A stretch of 46,701 nucleotides of DNA. Origin: an uncultured Lentisphaerota bacterium (lineage in GTDB: Bacteria; Verrucomicrobiota; Lentisphaeria; Oligosphaerales; CAITYL01). The notes under the pieces were generated by a model. It was not told the DNA's origin. It did not search any database and saw nothing but the letters and a program-made list of their open reading frames with translations. A program made the position numbers and the translations under genes. Positions 1-8,009 of the stretch are shown here, one piece after another. Location: positions 1 through 46,701 of the forward strand of contig CAITYL010000201.1 in assembly GCA_903896595.1 (NCBI GenBank), given 5' to 3'. Positions within the stretch are counted from its first letter, which is position 1; every line of letters begins with the position of its first letter.

Positions 1-92
1 CAGGGGCGGCCTGCGAAATCCGCAAAAAGGCACAAAAAGGTTTGACGGAGGGTTTGGGAACCGCCTTTCCTCAAAAGGGGGTTCCCAACATC
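1..92 (+). repeat. Family A repeat, copy A1 (right part, cut by window edge)
   Basis: The end of the central stem (GCGGCCTGCGAAATCCGC) is followed by the spacer GGCACAAAAAGGTTTGACGG and the right hairpin, whose arms are TTGGGAACC and GGTTCCCAA around CCTTTCCTCAAAAGG. It ends in CAACATCG, the terminal motif shared with the other A copies at 1484, 11696, 13162 and 18275. The left part lies outside the window. It sits about 100 bases upstream of a lipoprotein operon, and an open frame runs out of it into the first lipoprotein gene. Confidence 0.85.
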
Positions 93-188
93 GTTCGAGA
101 AAACGGTCATGCCCTCACTCGGCATCAGTGGTGGACAGGGCGCGGTTTAACGGTTACGTTGAATCAACTTTATGGGGAGTATGTCCTT

Positions 189-590
189 ATGATTGCCAAG
201 AAACCGTGGGCCGTTTTGACGGCCGTGATGGTGGCGGGGATGCTGGCGGGCGGCTGCGCGTGGTCTCGAACCAAGATCAACGATGAAAACGCCTATGTCA
301 AAGCCCAGGCCGTCCAGCCCGGCAAGACCACCGCCGCGCAACTGGAGGCGATCATGGGCAGCGCCCCCAATACCGTCATGCCGATGAAGGGCAACCGGCA
401 GGTGTTCATCTATAATTTCGGCGACTCCAAAACCGCAGCATTCAACCTGTTGATCGTCAGTTTCTCCAAGACCAATGCCCGTTTGGATTCGGCCTATTTC
501 GTCATCGACGCGAACAACGTGGTGGAGCACAAGAGCGTCAGCAACAATTCGCGGCGGGTGCCGTGGGAATGGGCGCCGTTCGGGAAATGA
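189..590 (+). CDS. BamE/SmpA-like outer-membrane lipoprotein
   Basis: Small predicted lipoprotein of 133 residues. The first 21 residues are a signal peptide (basic MIAKK, hydrophobic stretch) ending in the lipobox LAGGC, so it should be lipidated and exported. The mature part has the pattern VQPGKTTAAQLEAIMGSAP, which resembles the BamE/SmpA fold signature (G-x-T-x-x-x-L-x-x-x-x-G-x-P). The ATG at 189 is preferred because GGGGAG lies 9 bases upstream and the signal peptide begins there; the open frame extends back into repeat A1, but that extension is not protein-like. First of three consecutive lipoprotein genes (next start at 617). The BamE-like assignment comes from pattern and size; a role in outer-membrane protein assembly is only possible. 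Confidence 0.7.
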   Translation: MIAKKPWAVLTAVMVAGMLAGGCAWSRTKINDENAYVKAQAVQPGKTTAAQLEAIMGSAPNTVMPMKGNRQVFIYNFGDSKTAAFNLLIVSFSKTNARLDSAYFVIDANNVVEHKSVSNNSRRVPWEWAPFGK

Positions 591-616
591 CCGCGGCTCG
601 TTTGGAGGGCTCCGCA

Positions 617-1078
617 ATGCGACGAGGCTTAGGGCTGATGCTGGTGGCGGTGGGGATGTTGCTGCCGCTGGGCTGCACGTTCAACCGGACGGTGGTCAAT
701 GCCGATTTCAAAAACCTTGACCCGTCCTTTATCCGGGTGGGCAAAACGACCGCGTATGACGTTCTGGACCGGCTGGGACCGCCGGCGCCGGTGTTCGATT
801 ACAGCGAAAACTTCCGCCTGATCTCCGACACCCATCTGCGCTATGTGTGCTATGAAAGCCGCGACACCGGGCTCGGCCTTGGCTTCATCCTTATCCTGCC
901 GTTTTTTTGGAGCGACGGACAGGTGGTGGATGAACTGCTGATTGAGTTTGACCGCACCACGGGCGTGGTTTCCAGTGTCAGCCGGACACAGCGCCACACC
1001 CTCCGCCCGCCGCTGGAAGGCGAATCGGCGCGAGTTCCCACGCAGTTCGATGATTTGACGCCGAGGTTGACCCGATGA
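617..1078 (+). CDS. Predicted lipoprotein, second of three
   Basis: 153 residues. Signal peptide MRRGLGLMLVAVGMLLPLGC with lipobox LPLGC. The mature part contains FIRVGKTTAYDVLDRLGPPAP, another BamE-like G-K-T-T-x-x-x-V-L-x-x-L-G-x-P segment, and a hydrophobic patch GLGLGFILILPFFW that may be membrane-associated. ATG 617 is chosen for the GGAGGG 7 bases upstream and the lipoprotein signal; a longer open frame starting at 563 overlaps the preceding gene and lacks these features. It overlaps the next gene by four bases (ATGA at 1075), which suggests translational coupling. Function unknown. Confidence 0.7.
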   Translation: MRRGLGLMLVAVGMLLPLGCTFNRTVVNADFKNLDPSFIRVGKTTAYDVLDRLGPPAPVFDYSENFRLISDTHLRYVCYESRDTGLGLGFILILPFFWSDGQVVDELLIEFDRTTGVVSSVSRTQRHTLRPPLEGESARVPTQFDDLTPRLTR

Positions 1079-1473
1079 AACCTTCCGTCATAACCTTATG
1101 GATTGGGATGACGGTGGTGGCCGGGCTGGCGGTGGGCTGCACCTCCATCCAAGTCGGTGACCGCGCCTTGGTGCGGAAAGCCACCGCGCCGGGCCTCACC
1201 ACCAAGGCGGCCGTGGTCCGGCAACTGGGCGGCCCCGACGCCGTTGTCACCCTCGACGACGGCCGGCAGCTCTTGACCTATGGCAATGGCGTGGTGCGCG
1301 GCGGCGGCTTGCTGGTGTCCTATTGGATGGTTCCGTGGCTGCATATCAACCGGGCCAACCGGTGCGGTGACACCGTGCTGTTCACACTCGCCCCCGACGG
1401 CCGGGTAACCCAGGTCCGCGTCCTGGCCAACGCCGACCACGCCAACGGTTCAATCTGGCCGTTCTCGCCGTAA
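1075..1473 (+). CDS. Predicted lipoprotein, third of three
   Basis: 132 residues. Signal peptide with lipobox VGC (GLAVGC) near residue 22. It contains TTKAAVVRQLGGPDAVVTLDDGRQLLTY, matching the same BamE-like pattern seen in the two preceding genes, followed by a hydrophobic segment GGGLLVSYWMVPWLHI and a conserved-looking ending DGRVTQVRV. The start ATGA overlaps the previous stop, so the three genes form one operon and probably arose by duplication and divergence. Repeat A2 begins about 11 bases after the stop. No specific function can be named. Confidence 0.7.
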   Translation: MKPSVITLWIGMTVVAGLAVGCTSIQVGDRALVRKATAPGLTTKAAVVRQLGGPDAVVTLDDGRQLLTYGNGVVRGGGLLVSYWMVPWLHINRANRCGDTVLFTLAPDGRVTQVRVLANADHANGSIWPFSP

Positions 1474-1483
1474 GCGTGAAGAC

Positions 1484-1653
1484 ATTGGGGCCACCCTTTT
1501 GAAAAAGGGTGCTCCCTTTGCGGATTCCGCAGGCCGCCCTGCTGTCCCCGTCGTGGATTGTTACACTGGAGCGGCCTGCGAAATCCGCAAAAGGCACAAA
1601 AAGGTTTGACGGAGGGTTTGGGAACCGCCTTTCCTTAAAAGGGGGTTCCCAAT
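1484..1653 (+). repeat. Family A repeat, copy A2 (short form)
   Basis: Left hairpin CACCCTTTTGAAAAAGGGTG, then the central stem-loop (arms GCGGATTCCGCAGGCCGC and GCGGCCTGCGAAATCCGC), the spacer AAGGCACAAAAAGGTTTG, and the right hairpin with arms TTGGGAACC/GGTTCCCAA. The central loop (CTGCTGTCCCCGTCGTGG) is in the same orientation as A3 and opposite to A4, A5 and A6. Both arms carry a C/G pair where A5 carries A/T. The copy directly follows the lipoprotein operon. Confidence 0.9.
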
Positions 1654-1788
1654 GTTATGCCTCGCCTGAGGTAAATCGTCGGCATTGGCGGCGGCGGTTA
1701 TATTGGCGGCAGAGCGTAGTTGCCGGTGCACCGGGAGCGGCGGCGGCCACACCGCATATCAGCATCAAACCATGAGGGATGAACGATC

Positions 1789-2598
1789 ATGACACGCAAG
1801 CGCAAATTTGGTTATGCCGGCCTGGTTTTGGTCGGTCTCCTGGCCGTCACCTTCCTGTTCCTGAACTTCTATCTCGGGTCGGTGGTCAAGGCGGCGGTGG
1901 AATCCGTCGGGCCCAAGGCCATTGGCGCCCCGGTCACCATCACTTCCGTGAAGGCGCGCCTGCTCCGCGGCTTGATTGAAATCAAGGGCGTCCACATCGG
2001 TAATCCCGAAGGCTTCAAGACCCCGGCAGCGGTCACCGTCGGGCTGATCCGGCTCGATTTCGAACCGCTGTCGATGTTGACCAGCAAGATCCATATCCGT
2101 GAAATTGCCGTCGAAGCACCAGAGATCACCTATGAGATCGGCATGGGCGGCAGCAATATCGGCCAGATCCAGAAAAACGTCGCGGCGTTCACCGGCGCCG
2201 ACCAGGCGAAACCCGAAACCGCGAAGCCCGCCCCGGAACCCGCCAAACCGGCCGGCCCGGCCAAGCCCGGAAAAAAAGTAGTGATCGACCATTTCGTGGT
2301 CAGCGGCGGCGAAGTTCAGATCAGCGCCACCTTCATGGGCGGCAAGGCGATACCGGTGCCCTTGCCAACGGTGGAGATGCGTGACATCGGCAAGGACAAG
2401 GATACCAGCATGGCCGACGCCACCGGCAAAATGTTCAACGCGGTTCTCGCCGCCATTGCCAACACCGCCACCGCGGCGGTGAGCGGCCTGGGCGATGGTG
2501 CCAAAGCCATTGGCGGTGCCGCCGCGGGCGCCGGCAAAGCGGTGGGCGACGGCGCCAGTTCGCTGTTCAACAGCTTGAAGAAGGCCGTCTCCAAGTAG
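1789..2598 (+). CDS. AsmA-like membrane-anchored protein
   Basis: 269 residues. One N-terminal transmembrane helix (about residues 8-28, GYAGLVLVGLLAVTFLFLNFYL) is followed by a segment typical of AsmA/DUF748-type proteins: VGPKAIGAPVTITSVKARLLRGLIEIKGVHIGNPEGF, then a beta-rich part (LDFEPLSML, IHIREIAVEAPEITYE). A Pro/Ala/Lys-rich linker (about residues 142-163) leads to a second beta segment and an Ala/Gly-rich C-terminus. AsmA-family proteins act at the inner membrane or periplasm in envelope lipid homeostasis. This one is short for the family and has only the N-terminal part. GAGGGATG 9-16 bases upstream supports the ATG at 1789. Confidence 0.65.
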   Translation: MTRKRKFGYAGLVLVGLLAVTFLFLNFYLGSVVKAAVESVGPKAIGAPVTITSVKARLLRGLIEIKGVHIGNPEGFKTPAAVTVGLIRLDFEPLSMLTSKIHIREIAVEAPEITYEIGMGGSNIGQIQKNVAAFTGADQAKPETAKPAPEPAKPAGPAKPGKKVVIDHFVVSGGEVQISATFMGGKAIPVPLPTVEMRDIGKDKDTSMADATGKMFNAVLAAIANTATAAVSGLGDGAKAIGGAAAGAGKAVGDGASSLFNSLKKAVSK

Positions 2599-2631
2599 GG
2601 GCGACCGGCCGGTCGCCCCTGCCCCCTTCCC

Positions 2632-3171
2632 ATGCCTGCACCCCCTCCCCATCCGCCCCCTGGTTCCGGGCGCATTCTCGCCCTGGATGTCGCCCTGCGC
2701 TGCACCGGGTACGGCGTGGTGGACGTGGACGGCCGCGGCGGCTTCCGGGCCGTGGATTGCGGCGTGATCCGCACCAGCGCCAAGGAACGGCTGAGCGAGT
2801 GCCTCCGCCGGCTGGCCGGCGGCATCCGGGAACTGATTGACACCTATCAGCCGGAAACCGCCGCCATTGAAGGCGGTTTTTTCTTCAAGAACGCCCGCAC
2901 CGCCATGGTGCTGGGCGCGGCCCGCGGCGTGGCCATGGCCTGCCTGGCGGAACGGGACGTTCCCATGTATGAATACGCCCCCCGGCGGGTCAAGCAGGCG
3001 GTGTGCGGTTTCGGCGGCGCCGGCAAGGAGCAGGTCGCCCTGATCGTGGCCACCCGGCTCGGCCTGACCGTGACCCAGATCCAGGACGACGCCACCGACG
3101 CCCTCGCCCTCGCCCTCTGCCACGCCCAGGCCGCCAGCGGCGCCGCCCTGCGCCTCGCCAAGCGGTTGTGA
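2632..3171 (+). CDS. ruvC: Holliday junction resolvase RuvC
   Basis: 179 residues. Endonuclease that cleaves Holliday junctions produced by RuvAB branch migration. Visible family motifs: ILALDVALRCTGYGVV (first catalytic Asp, normally LGIDPG.R.TGYG), TAAIEGGFFFKNARTAMVLGAARGV (catalytic Glu), YAPRRVKQAVCGFGGAGKEQV, and DDATDALALALCHAQ (the C-terminal acidic pair). The usual Pro-Gly after the first Asp is replaced by Val-Ala, a mild departure. About 30 bases after the AsmA-like gene, so possibly co-transcribed. ATG 2632 is the only ATG before the first motif; no strong ribosome binding site is visible. ruvA and ruvB are not in the window. Confidence 0.9.
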   Translation: MPAPPPHPPPGSGRILALDVALRCTGYGVVDVDGRGGFRAVDCGVIRTSAKERLSECLRRLAGGIRELIDTYQPETAAIEGGFFFKNARTAMVLGAARGVAMACLAERDVPMYEYAPRRVKQAVCGFGGAGKEQVALIVATRLGLTVTQIQDDATDALALALCHAQAASGAALRLAKRL

Positions 3172-3177
3172 GTAAAA

Positions 3178-3217
3178 AGGCTGTTAGACTGAAGGCTATT
3201 AGGCTGAAGGATAGAGG
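3178..3217. repeat. Short-period repeat (GGCTGTTAGACTGAA type)
   Basis: Quasi-repeated words AGGCTGTTAGACTGA / AGGCTATTAGGCTGAA follow ruvC by a few bases. Related words (AGGCTGAAGCTGGTTAGGCTG) recur at 36217-36256 after birA. It is non-coding and lies 3' of a gene in both places. Confidence 0.6.
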
Positions 3218-3268
3218 CGGCGGCGGTGCGGGTGCGGGCGCGGGCAGGCGGGCGCGCCTGAGGGGCGA

Positions 3269-3358
3269 ATGGGAGTTATGGGAGCTCTGGGAGTTCTGGG
3301 AGACATGGGAAGAACTGTGCCCCCTTCCCATAACTCCCAGAACTCCCAGAACTCCCAA
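3269..3358. terminator. Large hairpin built from 9-nt words (GGGAGTTCT)
   Basis: The left arm has three to four copies of a 9-nt word (GGGAGTTATGGGAGCTCTGG, then GGGAGTTCTGGGAG) and the right arm has the reverse complement (AACTCCCAGAACTCCCAGAA) with about 30 bases between. It lies between convergent ruvC (+) and the aldolase gene (-), so it could terminate transcription from both sides. No long T-run follows. The terminator role is inference; the inverted repeat is directly visible. Confidence 0.55.
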
Positions 3359-3505
3359 AAACCGGCTACTCGCGGCGAAAAGCCTAAACATCCGGCCCGC
3401 CGCCCCGTTCCACAACAAAAACGCCCGCCGGCCGCGGGAGCGGCAGGCGGGCGGAAAGCTGGAAACGAAGTGCGCCCCGCGGGCGGGCGCACCCGTCCGG
3501 CAGGC

Positions 3506-4456
3506 TTACTTGGCGAGCAGGGCGCGGATGGCGTCGATCTGGCCGGCGGAGCCCAGCTTGACGTTCTTGGCGGCAATGAACTTGGCGTATTCGGCCATGA
3601 AGATCTTGCCGGGCGGACGGAGGTCGAACACTTCCGGCTTGTCGCGGAACATCTCGCGGTGAACGCGGCACCAGACCAGACGGCCGTCGGTGTCGATGTT
3701 GATCTTGGTGACACCGAGTTCGGCGGCGCGCTTGAACTGGTTGTCATCGACGCCCTTGGCGCCCTTGAGGTTGCCGCCGGCGGCATTGATGCGGGCGACT
3801 TCCTCCTGCGGCACGGAGCTGGAGCCGTGCATGACCAGCGGGAAGCCGGGCACGCGCTTCTGGATTTCGGCGAGCACGTCGAAGTGCAGGCCCTGGCTGC
3901 CGGTGAACTTGAAGGCGCCGTGGCTGGTGCCGATGGCGCAGGCCAGGGCGTCGCACCCGGTGGCGCTGACGAAGCGCTTGACGTCGTCGGGGTTGGTCAG
4001 CTTGGCATTGGCCTCATCGACATTGACGTGTTCCTCAACCCCGCCGAGCTGGCCGAGTTCGGCTTCGACGGCAATGCCCTTGGCGTGGGCCAGGTCGGTG
4101 ACCAGCTTGGTGATGCGCACGTTCTCGTCGAACGACTCGCTGCTGGCGTCGATCATGACCGAGCTGTAAAAGCCGGAGTTGATGCAGTCGATGCAGGTCT
4201 TCTCGTCGCCGTGGTCCAGGTGTACCGCGTAGATGGCGTCGGGGAAAATCTGCTCAGCGGCACGGATGATGCCTTCGAGCATCAGCTTGTGGGTGTAATC
4301 ACGGGCGCCCTTGCTCAGCTGGATGATGAACGGGGCCTTGCTGTCGACACAGCCACGGAACAGGCCCATGCACTGTTCCATGTTGTTGATGTTGTAGGCG
4401 CCGACGGCATACTTGCCGTAGGCGATCTCGAACAACTGCTTGGTGGTGACGATCAT
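3506..4456 (-). CDS. fba: Class II fructose-bisphosphate aldolase
   Basis: 316 residues. Zinc-dependent cleavage of fructose 1,6-bisphosphate to dihydroxyacetone phosphate and glyceraldehyde 3-phosphate in glycolysis/gluconeogenesis. Motifs: YAVGAYNINNMEQ near the N-terminus, AIYAVHLDHGDEK (zinc-binding His and catalytic Asp), VEAELGQLGGVEE, CAIGTSHGAFKF, PLVMHGSSSVPQEE, and VTKINIDTDGRL. The start at 4456 (MIVTTKQLFEIAYGKYAVGAY) matches the family N-terminus; the extra 15 upstream residues are not family-like. AAAGG lies about a dozen bases upstream. Convergent with ruvC and divergent from the kinase gene at 4584, so both promoters should lie in 4457-4583. Confidence 0.93.
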   Translation of the reverse strand: MIVTTKQLFEIAYGKYAVGAYNINNMEQCMGLFRGCVDSKAPFIIQLSKGARDYTHKLMLEGIIRAAEQIFPDAIYAVHLDHGDEKTCIDCINSGFYSSVMIDASSESFDENVRITKLVTDLAHAKGIAVEAELGQLGGVEEHVNVDEANAKLTNPDDVKRFVSATGCDALACAIGTSHGAFKFTGSQGLHFDVLAEIQKRVPGFPLVMHGSSSVPQEEVARINAAGGNLKGAKGVDDNQFKRAAELGVTKINIDTDGRLVWCRVHREMFRDKPEVFDLRPPGKIFMAEYAKFIAAKNVKLGSAGQIDAIRALLAK

Positions 4457-4583
4457 GGCGTGTAAAAAACCTTTCTGTGGGGAACCCGGTGGTACTTGCA
4501 AAAACGTCCGGATGGTTTGATACTATAAACTTTGTTTGCGCGGATTCCATGACAACCGGCGTCTTTCCCCCGTGAGGTGACCC

Positions 4584-6980
4584 GTGCGTTTTCAATGTCC
4601 TCATTGCCAAAGCATTGCCGCCATTGACGACAGTGACGCCGGCCAGGCCGTGGCCTGCGGCCACTGCGAGCGGGTCGTTCTGGTGCCCGCCAGCCGCTAT
4701 GCGCCGGGGTCGGTGATCAACGACTTTGTCATTCAGCGCGAGCTGGGCCGGGGCGGCGTCGGCACGGTGTACCTGGCGCGGCAGTTGTCGCTGGACCGGC
4801 CGGTGGCGCTGAAGATTCTCCACCCGGAGTATGCGGCCGACCAGAGTTTCGTCAATGACTTTGTCCGCGAAGCGCGGGCGGCGGCCATGCTCAACCATCC
4901 GACGCTGGTCCAGGCCTACGCGGTCGGCGAGGACGAAGGCGTGTTCTTCTTCGCCATGGAGTACGTCGAGGGCACCACCCTCAAGCACCTGCTGTCGCAC
5001 AGCGGCCGCATGGTGACGGACCGCGCCATGGCCATCGTCACCGAGATCAACGCCGCCCTGGAGTTCGCCTGGCAGCAGCAGAAACTGGTGCATCGCGACA
5101 TCAAGCCCGACAACATCATTCTCACCGAAACCGGCCGGATCAAGCTGGCCGACATGGGGTTGGCCCGCCGCGCCACGGACATCGTCCAGGGCGGCGAGGA
5201 GGTCATGGGCACCCCGCAATACATCTCCCCCGAGCAACTGCAGGGGCTGGCGCTGGACAACCGCAGCGACATCTATTCCCTTGGCGCCACCCTGTATCAC
5301 ATGCTCACCGGCCGTTTCCCGTACCTGGGCGACAACGCGACCGAGATCGCCCAAAAACATCTCACCACCCCGCTCACCCCGCCGCACGAGGTGGTCAAGG
5401 ACATTCCCGAAGCGGTCTCGACCGTGGTCCAGATCATGATGGCCAAGCGGCCGCAGCACCGCTACGACAACTCGACCGAACTGGCCCGCGACCTGGCCTT
5501 GCTCCGCGCCCACCAGCCGCCCGCCCGCGCCTTGGCGCCGGACGCCCAGAAACCGCTGGCCGCCGCCCCGCCCAAGCCCGCCGTCAAGTCCGCCGTCAAG
5601 CCCGGCGCCGGCCGGCCGGGGGCCGCCGGTACCGGCAAAAAGGTAATGCTGGGCGGCGGCGGCGCCGCCGGCAAGACCGCATGGCGCGGGGGGGCACCGG
5701 GCCCCGCCGCGTCCCAGCAGGCGACGGCGGCCGCCCCCGCCAAGCCCAAAAAGAAAATGTCCGCCAAGACGATGGCCCTCATCTTCGCCGCGGCGATCGG
5801 AGTAAGCATCCTGTTCGCCGTCGTGCTACTGGTGCGCGGCATCGCCGAGAAGAACAAGACGCCGGAACAGCGCGAACTGGAAGCCCTGCGCAAGAAACAT
5901 CCCGCGGCGGCGTTCAACGCCTACCTCGCCGTCCACCAGGCGGTGGTCCAAAAGGCGGCGGGGGCCGCCGTGTTGCAGAAGGCGGCGGCGTTCGAGACGC
6001 AATTCCCCACGTCCGCCGAACTGGGGGAAAAGGTGCGCAAACTCGTGACGCCGATGGCCGAGGAAGAGCTCACCGCCCTGCGCCAGCCAATGGTCGCGGC
6101 CGAAACCGCGCGCTGGCAGAAAATCGGGGCCGACCGCCGGGAGAAAGAACGCCTGGCCGGCGTGGAACAGAGCCGCAAGCAACAGGAGGAGGAAGCGCGC
6201 ATCCGCCAGCAGATTGAAGACGACCGGCGCAAGCAGCAGCGCACCCAGCAACTCGCCGACCTGCGGCGGCAGCAGGATAAACTGCGCGCCGAAGCTTATG
6301 ACCTGGCCCGTCAAGGCGATTTCGCGGGCGCCCGCAGCCGGCTCGCCAGCCTGAGCGAATCGCGCGAGGAGGAATTCAGCGCCTGGGCCAAAGCCAAGCA
6401 AAACGGCTATCTCCTGGCGGAAAAGGCCTCCAAACTGATTCCCGACGCCAGCGACAAACTCAAGGGCATCAAACTCTCCCTGCCCGGCCTGCGCGGCAAA
6501 TGGACGGTCACCAGCGCCAACGCCTACAGTGTCACCCTGGAAACCAACACCATCAACAAGGCCGGCGACCAGGTGAAGGACAGCCGCAAGTTCACGCTTG
6601 ACGAACTGCCGGTCACCGCGGCCATCACCCTGATGGACGAGGCCTGGAAACGGAATGGCAAAAAGGGCGGCGATCTCAATCTGCTGCTTGGTGCCTGGCT
6701 GGCCACCCGCCCCGACCCGGACGCCCTGCGCGAGGCCCGCCGCCACTTGGAAGCCAGTGCCGCCAAGGCCGAAGCCCAGCCACTGCTGGCCGAGCTGCAA
6801 GCCATCGCGCCGCTGATCCTGGAGCGGCAATTCCAGGCCGCCACGGACCAGTTCCGACTGTTGGTCAACGAGGGCAAGACCGCCGAGGCCAAACGCCTCT
6901 TTGACTCACTCCGCCGTCTCTATCCCGACCAGTTCAAAGCCGCCGCGAAGGAATTGACCGACCTGCTCAAGGAAAATTGA
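4584..6980 (+). CDS. Zinc-ribbon Ser/Thr protein kinase, membrane-anchored
   Basis: 798 residues, GTG start with GAGG 6-9 bases upstream. Domains in order: N-terminal zinc ribbon (Cys5, Cys8, Cys25, Cys28); Hanks-type kinase (about 44-310) with glycine loop GRGGVGTVY, Lys77 in VALKIL, HRDIKPDN (Asp172), DMG instead of DFG at 190-192, GTPQYISPEQ and RSDIYSLGATLYHMLTGRFPY; a Pro/Ala/Lys/Gly-rich linker; one transmembrane helix (about 396-417); then a presumed periplasmic part with a strongly charged coiled coil (about 500-580) and an alpha-helical C-terminus. All catalytic residues are present, so activity is likely. The next gene follows within 5 bases. A catalytically doubtful relative with the same layout lies at 36549. 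Target unknown. Confidence 0.88.
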   Translation: MRFQCPHCQSIAAIDDSDAGQAVACGHCERVVLVPASRYAPGSVINDFVIQRELGRGGVGTVYLARQLSLDRPVALKILHPEYAADQSFVNDFVREARAAAMLNHPTLVQAYAVGEDEGVFFFAMEYVEGTTLKHLLSHSGRMVTDRAMAIVTEINAALEFAWQQQKLVHRDIKPDNIILTETGRIKLADMGLARRATDIVQGGEEVMGTPQYISPEQLQGLALDNRSDIYSLGATLYHMLTGRFPYLGDNATEIAQKHLTTPLTPPHEVVKDIPEAVSTVVQIMMAKRPQHRYDNSTELARDLALLRAHQPPARALAPDAQKPLAAAPPKPAVKSAVKPGAGRPGAAGTGKKVMLGGGGAAGKTAWRGGAPGPAASQQATAAAPAKPKKKMSAKTMALIFAAAIGVSILFAVVLLVRGIAEKNKTPEQRELEALRKKHPAAAFNAYLAVHQAVVQKAAGAAVLQKAAAFETQFPTSAELGEKVRKLVTPMAEEELTALRQPMVAAETARWQKIGADRREKERLAGVEQSRKQQEEEARIRQQIEDDRRKQQRTQQLADLRRQQDKLRAEAYDLARQGDFAGARSRLASLSESREEEFSAWAKAKQNGYLLAEKASKLIPDASDKLKGIKLSLPGLRGKWTVTSANAYSVTLETNTINKAGDQVKDSRKFTLDELPVTAAITLMDEAWKRNGKKGGDLNLLLGAWLATRPDPDALREARRHLEASAAKAEAQPLLAELQAIAPLILERQFQAATDQFRLLVNEGKTAEAKRLFDSLRRLYPDQFKAAAKELTDLLKEN

Positions 6981-6985
6981 CCGCG

Positions 6986-7861
6986 ATGCGCCTGGTCCAT
7001 TTTTCCGATGTGCATGTGGGCGGCTTGACCGCCGACCCGACCGCTTGTCTCGACAAACGGCTGGCCGGCCTGCTCAACTTCATGGTGCGACGGCGCGGCC
7101 GCCTGCACACCGACTACCTGGCGCGCGCCCTGCATCGCATCCGCGGCCTGGCCCCGGACCTGGTGGTGATCACCGGCGACTTGACCACCATCGGTTCGTC
7201 CGAGGAGTTCGCAACGGTGCTGGAGCTGCTGGCGCCGCTCCTCAATAGCCGGCAGGAGGTGTTCTACCTGCCGGGCAATCACGACGCCTACGTGTCCCAG
7301 CGTCACTGCCGCGCCGCGCTGGAGGACGCCTTTCACCGGCTCAACCGCGGCCGCTGGCGGCTGGAGGAACTGCCGGTCCGCTTTGCCGTGGGCCCACTGA
7401 CCCTGCTGGCCGTCAACGAGTGCCGCCCCACCGCCCCCTGGCAATCCTGCGGCTATCTCACCCCGGCGGCGACCGGCCAGTTGCTGGCCTGGCTCGACGC
7501 GCCCCGGCACGACGGCGAAAAGCGGCTCCTGATCGGGCATTTTCCCCTCCGCGACAGCGCCGGGCGCCGCCTCGGCTGGCGCCGGCGCCTGCACGGTGCC
7601 GACCCCTTGGCCGCCGCCCTGGGCGACGGCCGCCTGGACCTCGCCTTGTGCGGCCACATCCACACCCCGTTCCGCCGCGACGAAGCCAATGGCGCCATGG
7701 AACTGTGCGCCGGCGCCCTGACCTTGCACGGCCTGCTCAACGTGGTGGACTACAGCCCCGCCAGCGGCCGCTTCTCCCAGCACTGGGAATCGGTGGCCGA
7801 TGATGGTCCCGCTCCCACCCTGGTCGGACCGATCCTCGACCCCGCCGGCGCCGGCCAGTGA
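6986..7861 (+). CDS. Calcineurin-like metallophosphoesterase
   Basis: 291 residues, cytosolic (no signal peptide). All metal-site motifs are present: FSDVHVGG (D-x-H), ITGDLT (GD), YLPGNHDAY (GNHD), LLIGHFPLR (GH) and LALCGHIHTP (GHxH). ATG 6986 begins MRLVHFSD, which is typical; a TTG nine bases earlier overlaps the kinase stop and is less likely. It is tightly linked to the upstream kinase (5-base gap) and so probably co-transcribed. The family is Class III cyclic nucleotide phosphodiesterase-like and its members act on very different substrates, so no substrate is claimed. Confidence 0.85.
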   Translation: MRLVHFSDVHVGGLTADPTACLDKRLAGLLNFMVRRRGRLHTDYLARALHRIRGLAPDLVVITGDLTTIGSSEEFATVLELLAPLLNSRQEVFYLPGNHDAYVSQRHCRAALEDAFHRLNRGRWRLEELPVRFAVGPLTLLAVNECRPTAPWQSCGYLTPAATGQLLAWLDAPRHDGEKRLLIGHFPLRDSAGRRLGWRRRLHGADPLAAALGDGRLDLALCGHIHTPFRRDEANGAMELCAGALTLHGLLNVVDYSPASGRFSQHWESVADDGPAPTLVGPILDPAGAGQ

Positions 7862-8009
7862 CCGGGGATAATTTGAACCGAAGAAATCAGGAGGGAACGG
7901 AGCCGTTTTCAAAAGGGCGGAACGGGTGTGACGCCATCGAGTTCCGCCCGAGGACGGGCGGCTCCCGGTCTTGACATAACGCCGATATAAAAAAGCGGCA
8001 CTTGGAACC
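7862..8009. other. Intergenic region between convergent genes
   Basis: Contains a short inverted repeat around 7946-7960 (CGCCCGAGGACGGGCG) and no reading frame that looks like protein. Nothing else is recognised. Confidence 0.4.

Noticed and set aside
1765-3123. Long open frame on the minus strand (about 450 codons) opposite the AsmA-like gene and ruvC
   Set aside because: GC-rich antisense shadow: composition dominated by Gly, His, Ala, Arg; no motifs; the plus-strand genes have clear families.
3269-4465. Plus-strand frame of nearly 400 codons opposite the aldolase
   Set aside because: Antisense of fba; begins in the GGGAGTTCT repeat; no protein-like motifs.
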